Part shown: positions 1 to 9,100 of the stretch, piece by piece
How the letters are laid out: each line of letters opens with the position of its first letter
How positions within the stretch are numbered: position 1 is the stretch's first letter
Origin: Bacteroidota bacterium
GTDB taxonomy: Bacteria > Bacteroidota > Bacteroidia > AKYH767-A > OLB10
Reading direction: 5' to 3'
DNA length: 64,000 nt
NCBI GenBank assembly: GCA_016721435.1
Contig: JADKIC010000006.1
Span: 1-64,000 of the forward strand
Made by a program: the position numbers and the translations under genes
Notes under the pieces: model-generated
The model's input: only the letters and a program-made list of their open reading frames with translations
Databases searched by the model: none
What the model was told of the DNA's origin: nothing

Positions 1-457
1 GCCCCTCCCTCCCCCTCATTTTGTCAACTCAGGTCAACCCCCAAAAAAATCCCCCTTCCCTCTTGTATTTCCCAATATTCCCGTTTATTTTTGAAGGGGA
101 ACTTTAAGCCGGTTTAATATCATCGGCATTTCCGAATGGTAAGTAATTCTATCTGTGCAAGTCAATCATCTCCGAAAACTTGAAGCTGAACTCTGGCGCG
201 CCGCCGATCAGCTGAGAGCGAATAACTCTTTCGTTATTTGACAAGCGGAGAATTTTAAGAAGATTAGAGGATAAGCTACCAAAGAGATTTTTCTCCAAAA
301 ATCAGATGAGGTTAACTTCGGAAGATTCGGGTCTTGACCAGCCTTAGGCTCAATAAACGGCTTTTATCCGACAAAGTTATTTTATCCTAACAATCAATTA
401 GTTGTGCTATAAAACGAAAAATAATCCATCGAGATAGAACAAAGTATCATTTTCTTT
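1..457. other. Non-coding lead-in before the AbiE locus
   Basis: I see no convincing coding region, RNA gene or repeat here. The sequence is AT-rich and stops occur in all frames. It may hold the 3' end of a gene outside the window, but nothing recognisable remains. Confidence 0.4.
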
Positions 458-487
458 CGTTAAATTAGCATATATGCTAATTTAACG
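458..487. promoter_or_regulatory. 30-bp perfect palindrome, putative AbiEi operator 1
   Basis: The 30 bases are a perfect inverted repeat with no spacer, centred on GCATATATGC. The same ten-base centre recurs in the palindrome at 575-602, so the two look like paired binding sites for one dimeric regulator. AbiEi antitoxins are known to autoregulate by binding inverted repeats upstream of their gene; that this is such a site is inference. Confidence 0.6.
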
Positions 488-552
488 GATATAATTACCC
501 GAATTTCCTCAACCCTCACCATAAATCAAGCTCAAAAAAGTCCCGCAATTAT

Positions 553-583
553 TTGCAATTTTGATATTTATTAATTACCTTTG
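553..583 (+). promoter_or_regulatory. Bacteroidota-type promoter of the AbiEi gene
   Basis: TACCTTTG at 576-583 fits the Bacteroidota -7 consensus TAnnTTTG. A TTG at 553-555 lies 20 nt upstream, a suitable -33 element. The start codon at 609 is about 25 nt downstream. The -7 box lies inside the 575-602 palindrome, so a bound regulator would occlude it. Confidence 0.5.
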
Positions 584-602
584 GCATATATGCCAAAGGT
601 AA
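575..602. promoter_or_regulatory. 28-bp perfect palindrome overlapping the -7 box, putative operator 2
   Basis: This is a perfect 28-base inverted repeat sharing the GCATATATGC centre with the palindrome at 458-487. It ends six bases before the AbiEi start codon and contains the TACCTTTG -7 box, which is the geometry expected of an autorepression site. Confidence 0.65.
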
Positions 603-608
603 ATTTGA

Positions 609-1493
609 ATGGCACGAAAATCCAATTTAGAACTTGTTTATCCCGAACTCTCCGCCGCGATGGGGGCTTACCCGATTAAATCTTTTACAAAGGCTAAACT
701 GAGCATTGTATTGGTTGATCTGCTTCAGCAACTTGATTTCACATTTAATGGTAGTCCGGAAAAAGTAATAACGTTTTTAGTGAAAAAAGGGGATCTGGCG
801 GAATCCACTATAAACAGCATCGATGCGCGTGAAGTGAAATTGTATACCTGGCGATCAAAGGATGAAATGACAATCCTCTCGGGTTTGGTAAATAACTCGT
901 ACTATTCGTTCTACACTTCGTTGTTTTTACACCAATTAACACTGCAGATTCCTAAAACATATTATCTGAATTTTGAACATTCGAAATTATCTGTCGCAAA
1001 CAAAACGGAACGACCCGCTTTGACTCAGGAAAATATCGATGCAGCTTTCAGCAGACCGCAAAGGAAAAGCGCCAAACACTATTTTCAGGGGGACAAGAAG
1101 ATTGTCATTACGAATGGGCGTTTTACAAATGAAATGGGTGTTATCTCTGTCAACAATGGCGAGCTTTCATACAGATTTACCGATCTCGAACGTACCCTGA
1201 TTGATATAGCCATTCGTCCTTCCTATTCCGGTGGAGTTACTGAAGTTTTAAGAGCGTATGAATTGGCGAAAGAAAAAGCAGATATTCAAAAGTTAAGAAA
1301 CTATTTAACGCAAATGGATTTCATCTATCCCTATCATCAGGTGATTGGTTTTTACCTCGAGAAGGCGGGATACAGCGAACAAGTACAACACTTATTTGCC
1401 AGTGATCAACAATATAGGTTTTACCTGACCTATACTATTAAGAATCCTGTGTATTCAACAAAATGGAACCTGGTTTATCCTTCAGGACTTTAA
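609..1493 (+). CDS. AbiEi-family antitoxin (type IV toxin-antitoxin / abortive infection)
   Basis: The 294-residue protein matches the Bacteroidota long form of AbiEi antitoxins: an N-terminal region with 'LVYPELSAAMGAYPIKSF', a central 'YSFYTSLFLHQL' stretch near 100-110, and the hallmark TDLERTLIDI (191-200) followed by RPSYSGG (203-209). AbiEi normally neutralises the AbiEii nucleotidyltransferase toxin and represses its own promoter. Two palindromes sharing a centre lie just upstream, one over the promoter, consistent with autorepression. The start is the ATG right after the second palindrome. Oddly, the AbiEii-like gene is not directly downstream but on the opposite strand beyond a SEC-C gene. 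Family assignment is firm; pairing with the gene at 2886-3745 is inferred. Confidence 0.85.
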   Translation: MARKSNLELVYPELSAAMGAYPIKSFTKAKLSIVLVDLLQQLDFTFNGSPEKVITFLVKKGDLAESTINSIDAREVKLYTWRSKDEMTILSGLVNNSYYSFYTSLFLHQLTLQIPKTYYLNFEHSKLSVANKTERPALTQENIDAAFSRPQRKSAKHYFQGDKKIVITNGRFTNEMGVISVNNGELSYRFTDLERTLIDIAIRPSYSGGVTEVLRAYELAKEKADIQKLRNYLTQMDFIYPYHQVIGFYLEKAGYSEQVQHLFASDQQYRFYLTYTIKNPVYSTKWNLVYPSGL

Positions 1494-1503
1494 TAGTTGT
1501 ATT

Positions 1504-2889
1504 TTATGTATTCATGCAACATTTTTTAAATTTTTTCCCGCTGCCACATGGGCACAAACTGTTTCTGCCTGTTTCTGGTTCTTGCTTTTTATAAGGCGTG
1601 TTTTCTGACCATATTGGAAATGGATTGCTTTTATTAGAATTTTTTAATTTCAATTCCTTTTTAATCCTATCAGGAATACTATAAACAAACAAATGCCTGC
1701 TTACCTTTTCAATAGCTTCAGTTTCATCTATGCCATAAGTTTCATTAAACAACTGTTGTGCTGATGGGTCAACTAAATAATCATTTGTACTTGGCCAATT
1801 AAATACAAACATCATTTGCCAAAGATTACCACTTGCAACACGCAGCATTTCATTTCGGAAGTATGAAATATTCTCCAACATACTTTCAAAATGTTCGGAA
1901 GACAATAATTGCTGTTGATGTAAAAAATCAAAGACAAAATCGAGTCCCCACACTTTTCCGAATATTTCCAATTCGTTTGAACCTAGAAAGCTATCCAAAT
2001 TATCTGCAATGTGCTTATCCAGTGTTTTAGCGTCAATATAAAACCAGTTTTCCACTCCCTTATGCTTGCCAAATATTTTTGTTGTGGCAATAAAATTCCA
2101 GATCCATTCAGAAAAAACAAAGGGTAATTGATAGGTATGCAGCATGTATTTTAAAAAGTGGACATTCAAAATTATCATATGCTTGTCATTCCCATTCTGA
2201 ATACTATTCTTAATATCTGTTAAAGACAATTCTTCCTTCAATGCCCCCAACGCCTCGTTAAAATTGATTTTGTCGTCTTCAAAACCCATAGTTACCATTT
2301 GATGAAATAGCTTGTCTTCATCAAAATAAATTCCATTTAGGACCGCCTCATAATATTTTTGTAGTTGGTTTACATAAATCGTATTTATAAAGGGATATGC
2401 TGCAAATCCAATCAGTTCTTCCGAATCATTTATCGGCGTCCAAACAGCTTCTGCATAACACACGGCCTGTTCGTAATAACCGTGATAAATAAGTTGATAG
2501 TGCAATCGTGCTGTTAGTGTATCTATTGCCGACACGGGGTTTTGTTGAATGAAAGCAACTCTCTCCTGCAATTTTTCAACCTCTTTTTTATAGAAGAAAT
2601 AGTCGCATAAATCCCGTTCAATAAATTCATATTTTTCACGATAGTCCTCCGGATATTTTAGTTTATACCATTCTATGAAAGATAGAATAGTGTCTGTTTT
2701 ATCGTTTTGAATTAAAGCTACTGTGAAATCCTCAAAGGTTTCGAGCCAGTCTATTTCCAGATTGGGGAAATGCTGCATAAGAAATAAAAAGAAGGGGTAT
2801 TGTTCTTCCTCTTCAAGTTCGTTATACATAAAATCAAATACTTCATTGGTGTCTTTCTCATACCAATTTATAGTGGAATACTGTTTCAT
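1504..2889 (-). CDS. SEC-C motif protein of unknown function
   Basis: The 461-residue protein is acidic and mostly helical, with no signal peptide or membrane span. Its last 20 residues form a SEC-C zinc-binding motif (CPCGSGKKFKKCC), the CxC...CC tail first known from SecA and common on otherwise unrelated proteins. The other 440 residues match nothing I recognise. The start codon overlaps the stop of the AbiEii-like gene by four bases, so the two are almost certainly cotranscribed and translationally coupled. It ends 10 bp from the convergent AbiEi gene. It may be an accessory part of the toxin-antitoxin locus or a later insertion between the partners; the sequence does not decide. Confidence 0.7.
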   Translation of the reverse strand: MKQYSTINWYEKDTNEVFDFMYNELEEEEQYPFFLFLMQHFPNLEIDWLETFEDFTVALIQNDKTDTILSFIEWYKLKYPEDYREKYEFIERDLCDYFFYKKEVEKLQERVAFIQQNPVSAIDTLTARLHYQLIYHGYYEQAVCYAEAVWTPINDSEELIGFAAYPFINTIYVNQLQKYYEAVLNGIYFDEDKLFHQMVTMGFEDDKINFNEALGALKEELSLTDIKNSIQNGNDKHMIILNVHFLKYMLHTYQLPFVFSEWIWNFIATTKIFGKHKGVENWFYIDAKTLDKHIADNLDSFLGSNELEIFGKVWGLDFVFDFLHQQQLLSSEHFESMLENISYFRNEMLRVASGNLWQMMFVFNWPSTNDYLVDPSAQQLFNETYGIDETEAIEKVSRHLFVYSIPDRIKKELKLKNSNKSNPFPIWSENTPYKKQEPETGRNSLCPCGSGKKFKKCCMNT

Positions 2890-3551
2890 GTGTTTAATCT
2901 GTATGCAAATTCAACAACAAAATTAAAATAGTAATCAAACTCGTTTAACGTTTCACGACGGCTCACGGTTTGGGCTACACTTTCCCAAGCCTGTCTGTGA
3001 AACTCAAGCTGAGAAGATATTCTATTTAGGAAATCCAAGGGCACTCTTTTGGCCTCAAACACAAAACGCAGCATGTCTTTAAGCTCATCATTGCTTTCAA
3101 TATCCGGAAAGGTTTTAAGCAGATTGTAGATATCATAAAAATCTCGGGGACGAGGACTTGATTTTTTACTTCCGATGATTTCTTTATATTCGGGTAATTG
3201 CTGACAAATCGCTCTAAGCTTTTCCAATACCAGCATTGCGGGAGAATAAACATATACAATTGAACCATCCAACTCTCGCTTCTCTTTTCGGCCTACATAC
3301 TCATACTTGCTGATATCAACAGTAAATTTCGTAGACCCATCGGGTTTGATAGGAATGGCATTCCTGCGAACAGTATCAATCTCCAGTGAAAGTTTGTCAT
3401 ATTCTTCCCGCTTAATTATCTTAAACTCCAATAAATAACCACCCCAGAAACTTTTAACCTCCTCACGAATATGCTCCGGGCGTTCATTCAGTTTCACATC
3501 GAACACCACATATCCATGCTTATCGAATTCGCCTTTTAATAACGAATCCAT
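2886..3551 (-). CDS. AbiEii-like nucleotidyltransferase toxin, C-terminal part (frame-split)
   Basis: This ORF holds the C-terminal two thirds of an AbiEii-family nucleotidyltransferase: a beta strand 'FTVDIS' (about 77-82), the helix 'LEKLRAIC' (109-116) and the RPRDFYDIY motif (134-142). AbiEii toxins transfer nucleotides onto RNA or other acceptors. The missing N-terminus with the catalytic motif lies at 3536-3745 in another frame. Reading through with one base added near 3590 joins the two: frame two runs on into 'FKPEERTRVERQMDSLL' with no stop. The toxin is therefore either disrupted by a 1-nt deletion or whole with a sequencing error. It overlaps the SEC-C gene by four bases. Confidence 0.75.
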   Translation of the reverse strand: MDSLLKGEFDKHGYVVFDVKLNERPEHIREEVKSFWGGYLLEFKIIKREEYDKLSLEIDTVRRNAIPIKPDGSTKFTVDISKYEYVGRKEKRELDGSIVYVYSPAMLVLEKLRAICQQLPEYKEIIGSKKSSPRPRDFYDIYNLLKTFPDIESNDELKDMLRFVFEAKRVPLDFLNRISSQLEFHRQAWESVAQTVSRRETLNEFDYYFNFVVEFAYRLNT

Positions 3552-3745
3552 TTGCCGTTCAACACGTGTCCGCTCTTCCGGTTTAAATCACCCTCCATCG
3601 AAAAATCGATATCGATACTTCCCCGGTTTGTAATTTCGTAAACCAGTTCCAATGCATTGCCACCCTTCAATACAAAAATGCCTAACAGGATATCATCCGA
3701 CAGTAATGCAGCAATGGTGATGAGTTTTATTTTATGGAAGTCCAT
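3536..3745 (-). CDS. AbiEii-like nucleotidyltransferase toxin, N-terminal part (frame-split)
   Basis: The 69-residue ORF carries the catalytic signature of the family: 'FVLKGGNALELVYE' (24-37) and GSIDIDFS (42-49), where the two aspartates would bind the metal. After about residue 53 the reading frame is lost; the final residues are out-of-frame sequence. It belongs with 2886-3551, giving a toxin of about 285 residues. If the break is real the toxin is inactive, which would leave the antitoxin at 609-1493 unneeded. Confidence 0.7.
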   Translation of the reverse strand: MDFHKIKLITIAALLSDDILLGIFVLKGGNALELVYEITNRGSIDIDFSMEGDLNRKSGHVLNGKWIRY

Positions 3746-4257
3746 ATGGTAGAAATTGGTATGGGTTAATCCTTGGGCAATCCCTGTATTGTATTAAAGT
3801 AGAATTATTAGTTTGATTTTATTGGAAAAGAGAAGAAAGGTAGATTTACAAATTGATTCATGTATTATTCGAGTTAAAGTAAATCTTTATTAAGTAATAT
3901 TTTCTTAGAGTATTATCCTCTTACATCGTGTATCATTTGTTCCGGAAATAGTTTTTATAGTATTCAGACTGCTAAAATAGGAAAACATGTTAACAAATGG
4001 TTAGCAGATCAATCACCAAGAAGGGTTACTGCTGCATACGATTTATTCGCCACTCTTTTATTTTGATCCACGAATCATTGTACCACTTTAGGTAGCACAT
4101 TTATTTGATCTGGCCAGATTGCTCATCTTGACTTTCACGATGTCAAATCCGGATGAGTCGGCTGTGATAGACAGGAGTACATGAAGTACTTTTTTAGTGT
4201 TTTTGAATACGTCAAGCTAATGAGATTTCCCTACCTTTATCTCCCCAACCCTTCCCA
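3746..4257. other. Intergenic region between AbiEii and a secreted-protein gene
   Basis: About 510 bp without a convincing ORF. It should contain divergent promoters for the minus-strand toxin operon and the plus-strand gene at 4258; TACCTTTA at about 4230-4237 is one base off the TAnnTTTG box. I see no repeats or RNA genes. Confidence 0.4.
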
Positions 4258-5703
4258 ATGAAAAAACATTTCATACTCCTTCTGTCCTTTGCCTTATTTC
4301 CGTTCCTGATGAATGCCCAGCTCAATATCTCCTGGCAGAACATCATTGATGATGGTGCTTCCGGAAATGAAAACTCCAATGTAACGGTGTACGATCCTAA
4401 CGGTTATGTCTATACGATAGGCATTATGCTCCCATCGGGAATGAATAACACTGATCTGGTTATTGTGAAGTATGATGCTATTGGGAATGAAATGTGGCGG
4501 ACATTTTATGCAGGTCCTTCCGGGAAGAATGAGAAAATTATGGATGCTGTGTTGGATCAAAATGGAGATCTGGTATTGTGCGGAGAGTATTTTAATACTG
4601 CAAATAACAACGACATCCTGGTGATGAAGTACAGCAGTAACGGCGGATTTTTATGGATGGATACCATTAATGGTGTTGGGGCATTGTTTGATCAGGGTAA
4701 AGGGGTTTGTGTAGATGATGCCAATAATTATTATTTCACAGGGTATACCGTAAGCGGATCCTATAAGGCCATTTTGCTGAAATATACTGCTGCCGGTCAG
4801 CAACTCTGGTCGACAACCTATGCCGGTACGCAGCAGGGGCTCGGCATTTCGTATTATGATGAGCACCTGTATCTGCATTGTATGACAGGTCCTACGGGTT
4901 CGCCGACGCATGCTTCGTTTATGAAATTGGATACCGCAGGGACGATTCGTGCCTCCATTGGTTTGAATGCCTATTATGGTGATTTTATTAAGAGCGTACT
5001 TATTAAGGATGACCGTATTTATTTGTTGGATGCGCGTTCTAACCAGGCCCCGCTCGGTGGTCAATATGGAATCGTTTGCGCGGATACCGCTCTGCAAGTG
5101 CTCTGGGACCGAAACTATAGTGCAGGTTATTACTCAGAACCTATCGGACTTAGCTTGCACGATACCCTCTTGTACGTTGCGCATACCGAATATCCTGGTC
5201 AGACCTTGTCTATTTCGTCAGTTAAATTACGCGGCATTTCCAGTCTTACAGGCGATTCACTATTCATGAATACAGTGTTGTCGCAAAGTGGTCAGAACGA
5301 TATGGCAAATGCTCAAACCATCGATAACACCGGTACTATTTCTGTTTTTATGGATTATGAGTTAGCACCGGGTGTAAATCGCTTTCAGTTGGCGCGGTTT
5401 GATGCCACCGGTTTGCAAACGGGCAGTTTTCTCTTTGGTGATGTGCCAGCTTATGGAGAGACCACCTTGATGCAGATGAATTCATCCTCCTTGTTGTTAT
5501 CATCTACTGTTTACGATTCCGTAGCGTTCAATACCAACATCTCCACCTGGTGGATATCCACTCCTACAAGTAGTTTGAGTACAAATGATCCGAAGAGGGC
5601 GTTGAGTGTCGGGCCGGTTCCTGCACGTGATCATCTCCGTTTGTTCGGCTACCATTCGAAAAATTCTCATACGAAATTTTATCTCCGCTTGGACAAGTTA
5701 TAG
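4258..5703 (+). CDS. Secreted beta-propeller protein with T9SS sorting domain (C-terminus frameshifted)
   Basis: The signal peptide (1-20, ending 'MNAQ') is followed by about 430 residues of propeller-like repeats with 'KYDAIGNEMWRT', 'KYSSNGGFLW' and 'KYTAAGQQLWST', the SBBP-type pattern of exported Bacteroidota proteins. A linker near 450 starts a T9SS sorting domain ('ALSVGPVPARDHLRL'), but the frame breaks at about 5670-5690. In the next frame the domain continues ('LGQVIDQGTLSEG', 'SGFYLLKLYSKKTV') to a stop at 5820-5822. The likely gene is therefore 4258-5822 with a 1-nt indel. The product is expected to cross the outer membrane by T9SS; its substrate is unknown. Confidence 0.75.
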   Translation: MKKHFILLLSFALFPFLMNAQLNISWQNIIDDGASGNENSNVTVYDPNGYVYTIGIMLPSGMNNTDLVIVKYDAIGNEMWRTFYAGPSGKNEKIMDAVLDQNGDLVLCGEYFNTANNNDILVMKYSSNGGFLWMDTINGVGALFDQGKGVCVDDANNYYFTGYTVSGSYKAILLKYTAAGQQLWSTTYAGTQQGLGISYYDEHLYLHCMTGPTGSPTHASFMKLDTAGTIRASIGLNAYYGDFIKSVLIKDDRIYLLDARSNQAPLGGQYGIVCADTALQVLWDRNYSAGYYSEPIGLSLHDTLLYVAHTEYPGQTLSISSVKLRGISSLTGDSLFMNTVLSQSGQNDMANAQTIDNTGTISVFMDYELAPGVNRFQLARFDATGLQTGSFLFGDVPAYGETTLMQMNSSSLLLSSTVYDSVAFNTNISTWWISTPTSSLSTNDPKRALSVGPVPARDHLRLFGYHSKNSHTKFYLRLDKL

Positions 5704-5915
5704 ACCAGGGTACCTTAAGTGAGGGAAGTGACAGGATGTTGCTGAATATGAAGAGCGGTTTTTATCTCCTGAAATTGTACAGTAAGAAAACTGTTTTCAA
5801 CACTACATTCATTAAGCAGTAGTTTTATGTTTAGTTGGAGATAAGATGGATTTAATTCGAGGGATAATTTTTTAAAATAACGCGTATTCCCATAATTCCT
5901 CTCACAAGGTCATAT

Positions 5916-6052
5916 CAAATATGCACTCCTCCGTCACCTTTATGCGTTACGCATTTACCCATTTGGCATCATCGCTGCATAAGAACGCGACAACACTACC
6001 TATATCATCAGGTAAGCCAACCCGGCCCAGAGCATGTGGTACTTACTATCGA
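5916..6052 (-). pseudogene. Remnant of a short-chain dehydrogenase/reductase C-terminus
   Basis: Read on the minus strand, one frame gives 'LGRVGLPDDIGSVVAFLCSD' then 'DAKWVNA', a stop, and 'RIKVTEE'. This matches the C-terminal end of classical SDR enzymes ('LGRxGxPEDIAxVVAFLxSDxAxWVTGQxIxVDGG'). No SDR N-terminus (TGxxxGxG, YxxxK) is nearby and stops lie on both sides, so this is a short fossil. It implies deletion or insertion of the flanking T9SS genes into an older SDR locus. Confidence 0.6.
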
Positions 6053-6116
6053 AGCATTCAAATTTCAATTAAGACTTATCTGAATAAAGGAAATGTTCTA
6101 ATAATTGCAATAGGTT

Positions 6117-9100
6117 TCATTCTATCATAACCGCAATCCTCGACATGCTTTTTTCAGTGAATAGTTGCAACATGTAAAGACCACTGGCATATTGTTCGGT
6201 ATTCCATAAGCTGTGCTTTAATGTACCATCACCAGTACCTGTTTCAGAATAAACTATTTTACCGCTAATATCAATTAGTCGTAAACTATATTGACTATTT
6301 TCTTCTGAAGTAAAGAGAATATTCAACTTATCATGAGCTGGGTTAGGGTACACATCAAGTGCTGTAAATCCAATTTGATCGAAACTTATTTCTCCAAATC
6401 GTGGACATACGTTGATGGATATTCCGTTCAGTTGACGAGAAGCGGAGGTGCCACAGTTATTTCCGGCAACGACCGAAATAGATTGGCTAACGGCAGGAAT
6501 ACTACCATAACCCAAAGTCATTGTTTTAGTAAACTGACCACTTATAATTGATGTCCCGCCCGGAACAAACCAGTTATAGTTTAAGGACCCGGCAACAGTT
6601 CCGATGGAATACGGATAAATGCCATTGGTGCAAACTGAAGAATTACCGCTAATGGGTCCTGGTTTTGCCGGTTTCCCTTGTATGATCGCACTGCGTGTAC
6701 CACTCGTACCACAACTATTTAAGGCAACTACTGAAATGTTACAAACGGTATCATTATTATTCCAATCAAATGTAACGGAATTGGTATTGAGGGCACTTGG
6801 GTTGATACCATTAGCAATTGACCATTGATAGGAAGTAGCATTTATAACAGGCGGAACAGAGTACATTAAACCGGTAGCGCCGCAAACACCATTTAGGGGT
6901 CCGATAATAGTGCCCGGGGTAGACGGTATGTTTTGAAGAAGGTTTTTTGTCCGAAGTGGGCTGGCTCCGCAAACATTTACAGCTGAAACAGAAAGCGCAC
7001 CCCCGGTATATCCCGATAGAACTGTTGCGATTATTACATTGCTACCCCCTCCACTTGTGATTGTCATCCCTGAAGGTAAAGACCAATTGTAAGAACTAGC
7101 GCGTGCTACGGCTGAGATGGAATAGGTAACAAGATCTCCCGGGCAAACTTTTGAAGGGCCGCTGATAGAAGGTGGTGTAACAGGTTTTGTCACGTTGAAA
7201 TCAAGGTTCATGCAAGAGGGCGCACCTAATCCGCAATTATCATAACCACTCACACAGATTGGCCCCTTGACACCGCTGTTCAAAGCCGAAGCATTTATAG
7301 ATATTGTTAAGGATGTGGTACCCTGCCCTGAAACAATAGTCGCTCCTGCAGGCACGGTCCAGCTATATGAAATTGCAGATGGAACCGCGGCAATACTATA
7401 TGTCAAAACTTGTGGTGTGGAAGTACAAAGTGCTCCCGATCCAGTAATAACACCTGTTGTGATTGGTGGTGGAGCTGTAAGTGTAGTTGAATCAACAATT
7501 GTACAACCGTTGAAGTCGGTAATTGTTACCACATAGAAGCCAGGGCCTAAATTACTAATAGCCGCGGTAGTTGCTCCGTTATTCCAGTTGTAAGAGTAAG
7601 GGAAGTTACCATTTGTAAAATTTCCAACATCTATGCTACCATCAAATGAATTAGAGCAAAGAGGCGGAATTTGCGTTTTACCAGGTAGCCAGATGAAAGG
7701 CAGTAAATCGCAACAACAGGAATCTTTACAGCCATTAGCATCCTCTACAAAAATGCAGTAGTGTCCTGCCGTTAGTCCGTTAAAAATATAAGACTGATTA
7801 AGCAGCGCTGAACTACTGGCTACTATTGGACCATTGGGGCCATCCCTTCTTACAATTATACTTTTCATTCCCGTACCTCCAAAAGTCGTTGCAGTAATTT
7901 GACCTGTAGGAATTATTCCTGCACAAGAATTAGCAGTGCCTCCAAAACACTCAACATGTAATCTGGGAGGAGCCGCGAGTGAAGCGGTATAAGTAATACC
8001 ATTCTGATCTGTTACTGTTGCCGTGTAAACATTCCCTTCAATTAAACCACCAATACACTCGGTCGTACTTCCATTTGACCATAGATAACTGAAAGAATTA
8101 CAACAACCGGTAGCTCTGATACAAAGAGAATCATTACAAATTGAGGGCTCAATATACACATGCGAGACGGAAGGGTTTAGGCATACATTGTCAAAACTTG
8201 TGAATACAGTACCGTCATAACTAGATGATGCAGGAATTATAAATTTAAGAGAGGTGATGTGGTTTAAAACAGTATTCCAGTCATTTGCTGTGGCAGGTGG
8301 TACCGGTGTCCAGCTACCCAAATTGGAGACACTTTGAAATCCACAATCGGAAATCGGTGCACATATATGCTGCCAACCTGAAGCCTGACTAACGTTGGTT
8401 GAAGAAATGAATCTGAATGTCAAGACGCCATTTGAAATTTCAAATCCCGGATTAAAGTGAAGACCATAGTCATTTGAAATTTTGAAATCAAAGCAAAGTT
8501 CCCCGCAACACCATTTCCCCAGGAAAGCACTGTCTGCGATCAGATATCTTTGCGAAAATCCGGAGTTAGGAATCATTAAAAAGTGATCCGAAGGAAGACC
8601 GCTTGTTCCCGGAGTTTGAATAAAAACAGGGGCGCCGGGAATGCTATTCATCCAGCTGTGAGGACCCTGTTCGAAATAATCACATGTATCAAGGCAGCAA
8701 TCCGGAGAGGTAACCAGTGTAATGGTAGCGCTGCTTTCCTCTCCAGTTGAATTTGTAACAGTTACTGTATAAGTTGAATATTGAATAGCGCCTCCAATAT
8801 TTGCACTATTTCCAAATGAAGGTTCTGACCATTGGTAATTGTATGGGCCACAACATCCGGATACAAGAGCGTAAATGGAATCAGTACATGCAGGATTTAT
8901 CAATGATACGCTCAATGGAGTTGAGTTGAAGCAGATGTTATCAAAGGCATTGACTTCATCGCCGTAGTTAAATTCTGTATGGAAGAATACAGAATCAATA
9001 TGATTCGTTACAGGATCCCAATCGTTGGCTGCTGTGCCGGGCATTGGTTCCCATACGCCAAGCGTTGAGATCGGTGCCGGGTTGCAATTTGTTACCGGAG

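Noticed and set aside
6333..7536. Plus-strand ORFs of 60-90 codons inside the giant protease gene, and similar ones at 23211, 29543-30552, 45128 and 47431
   Set aside because: They are antisense shadows of long repeat-rich genes, with no start context and no family resemblance.
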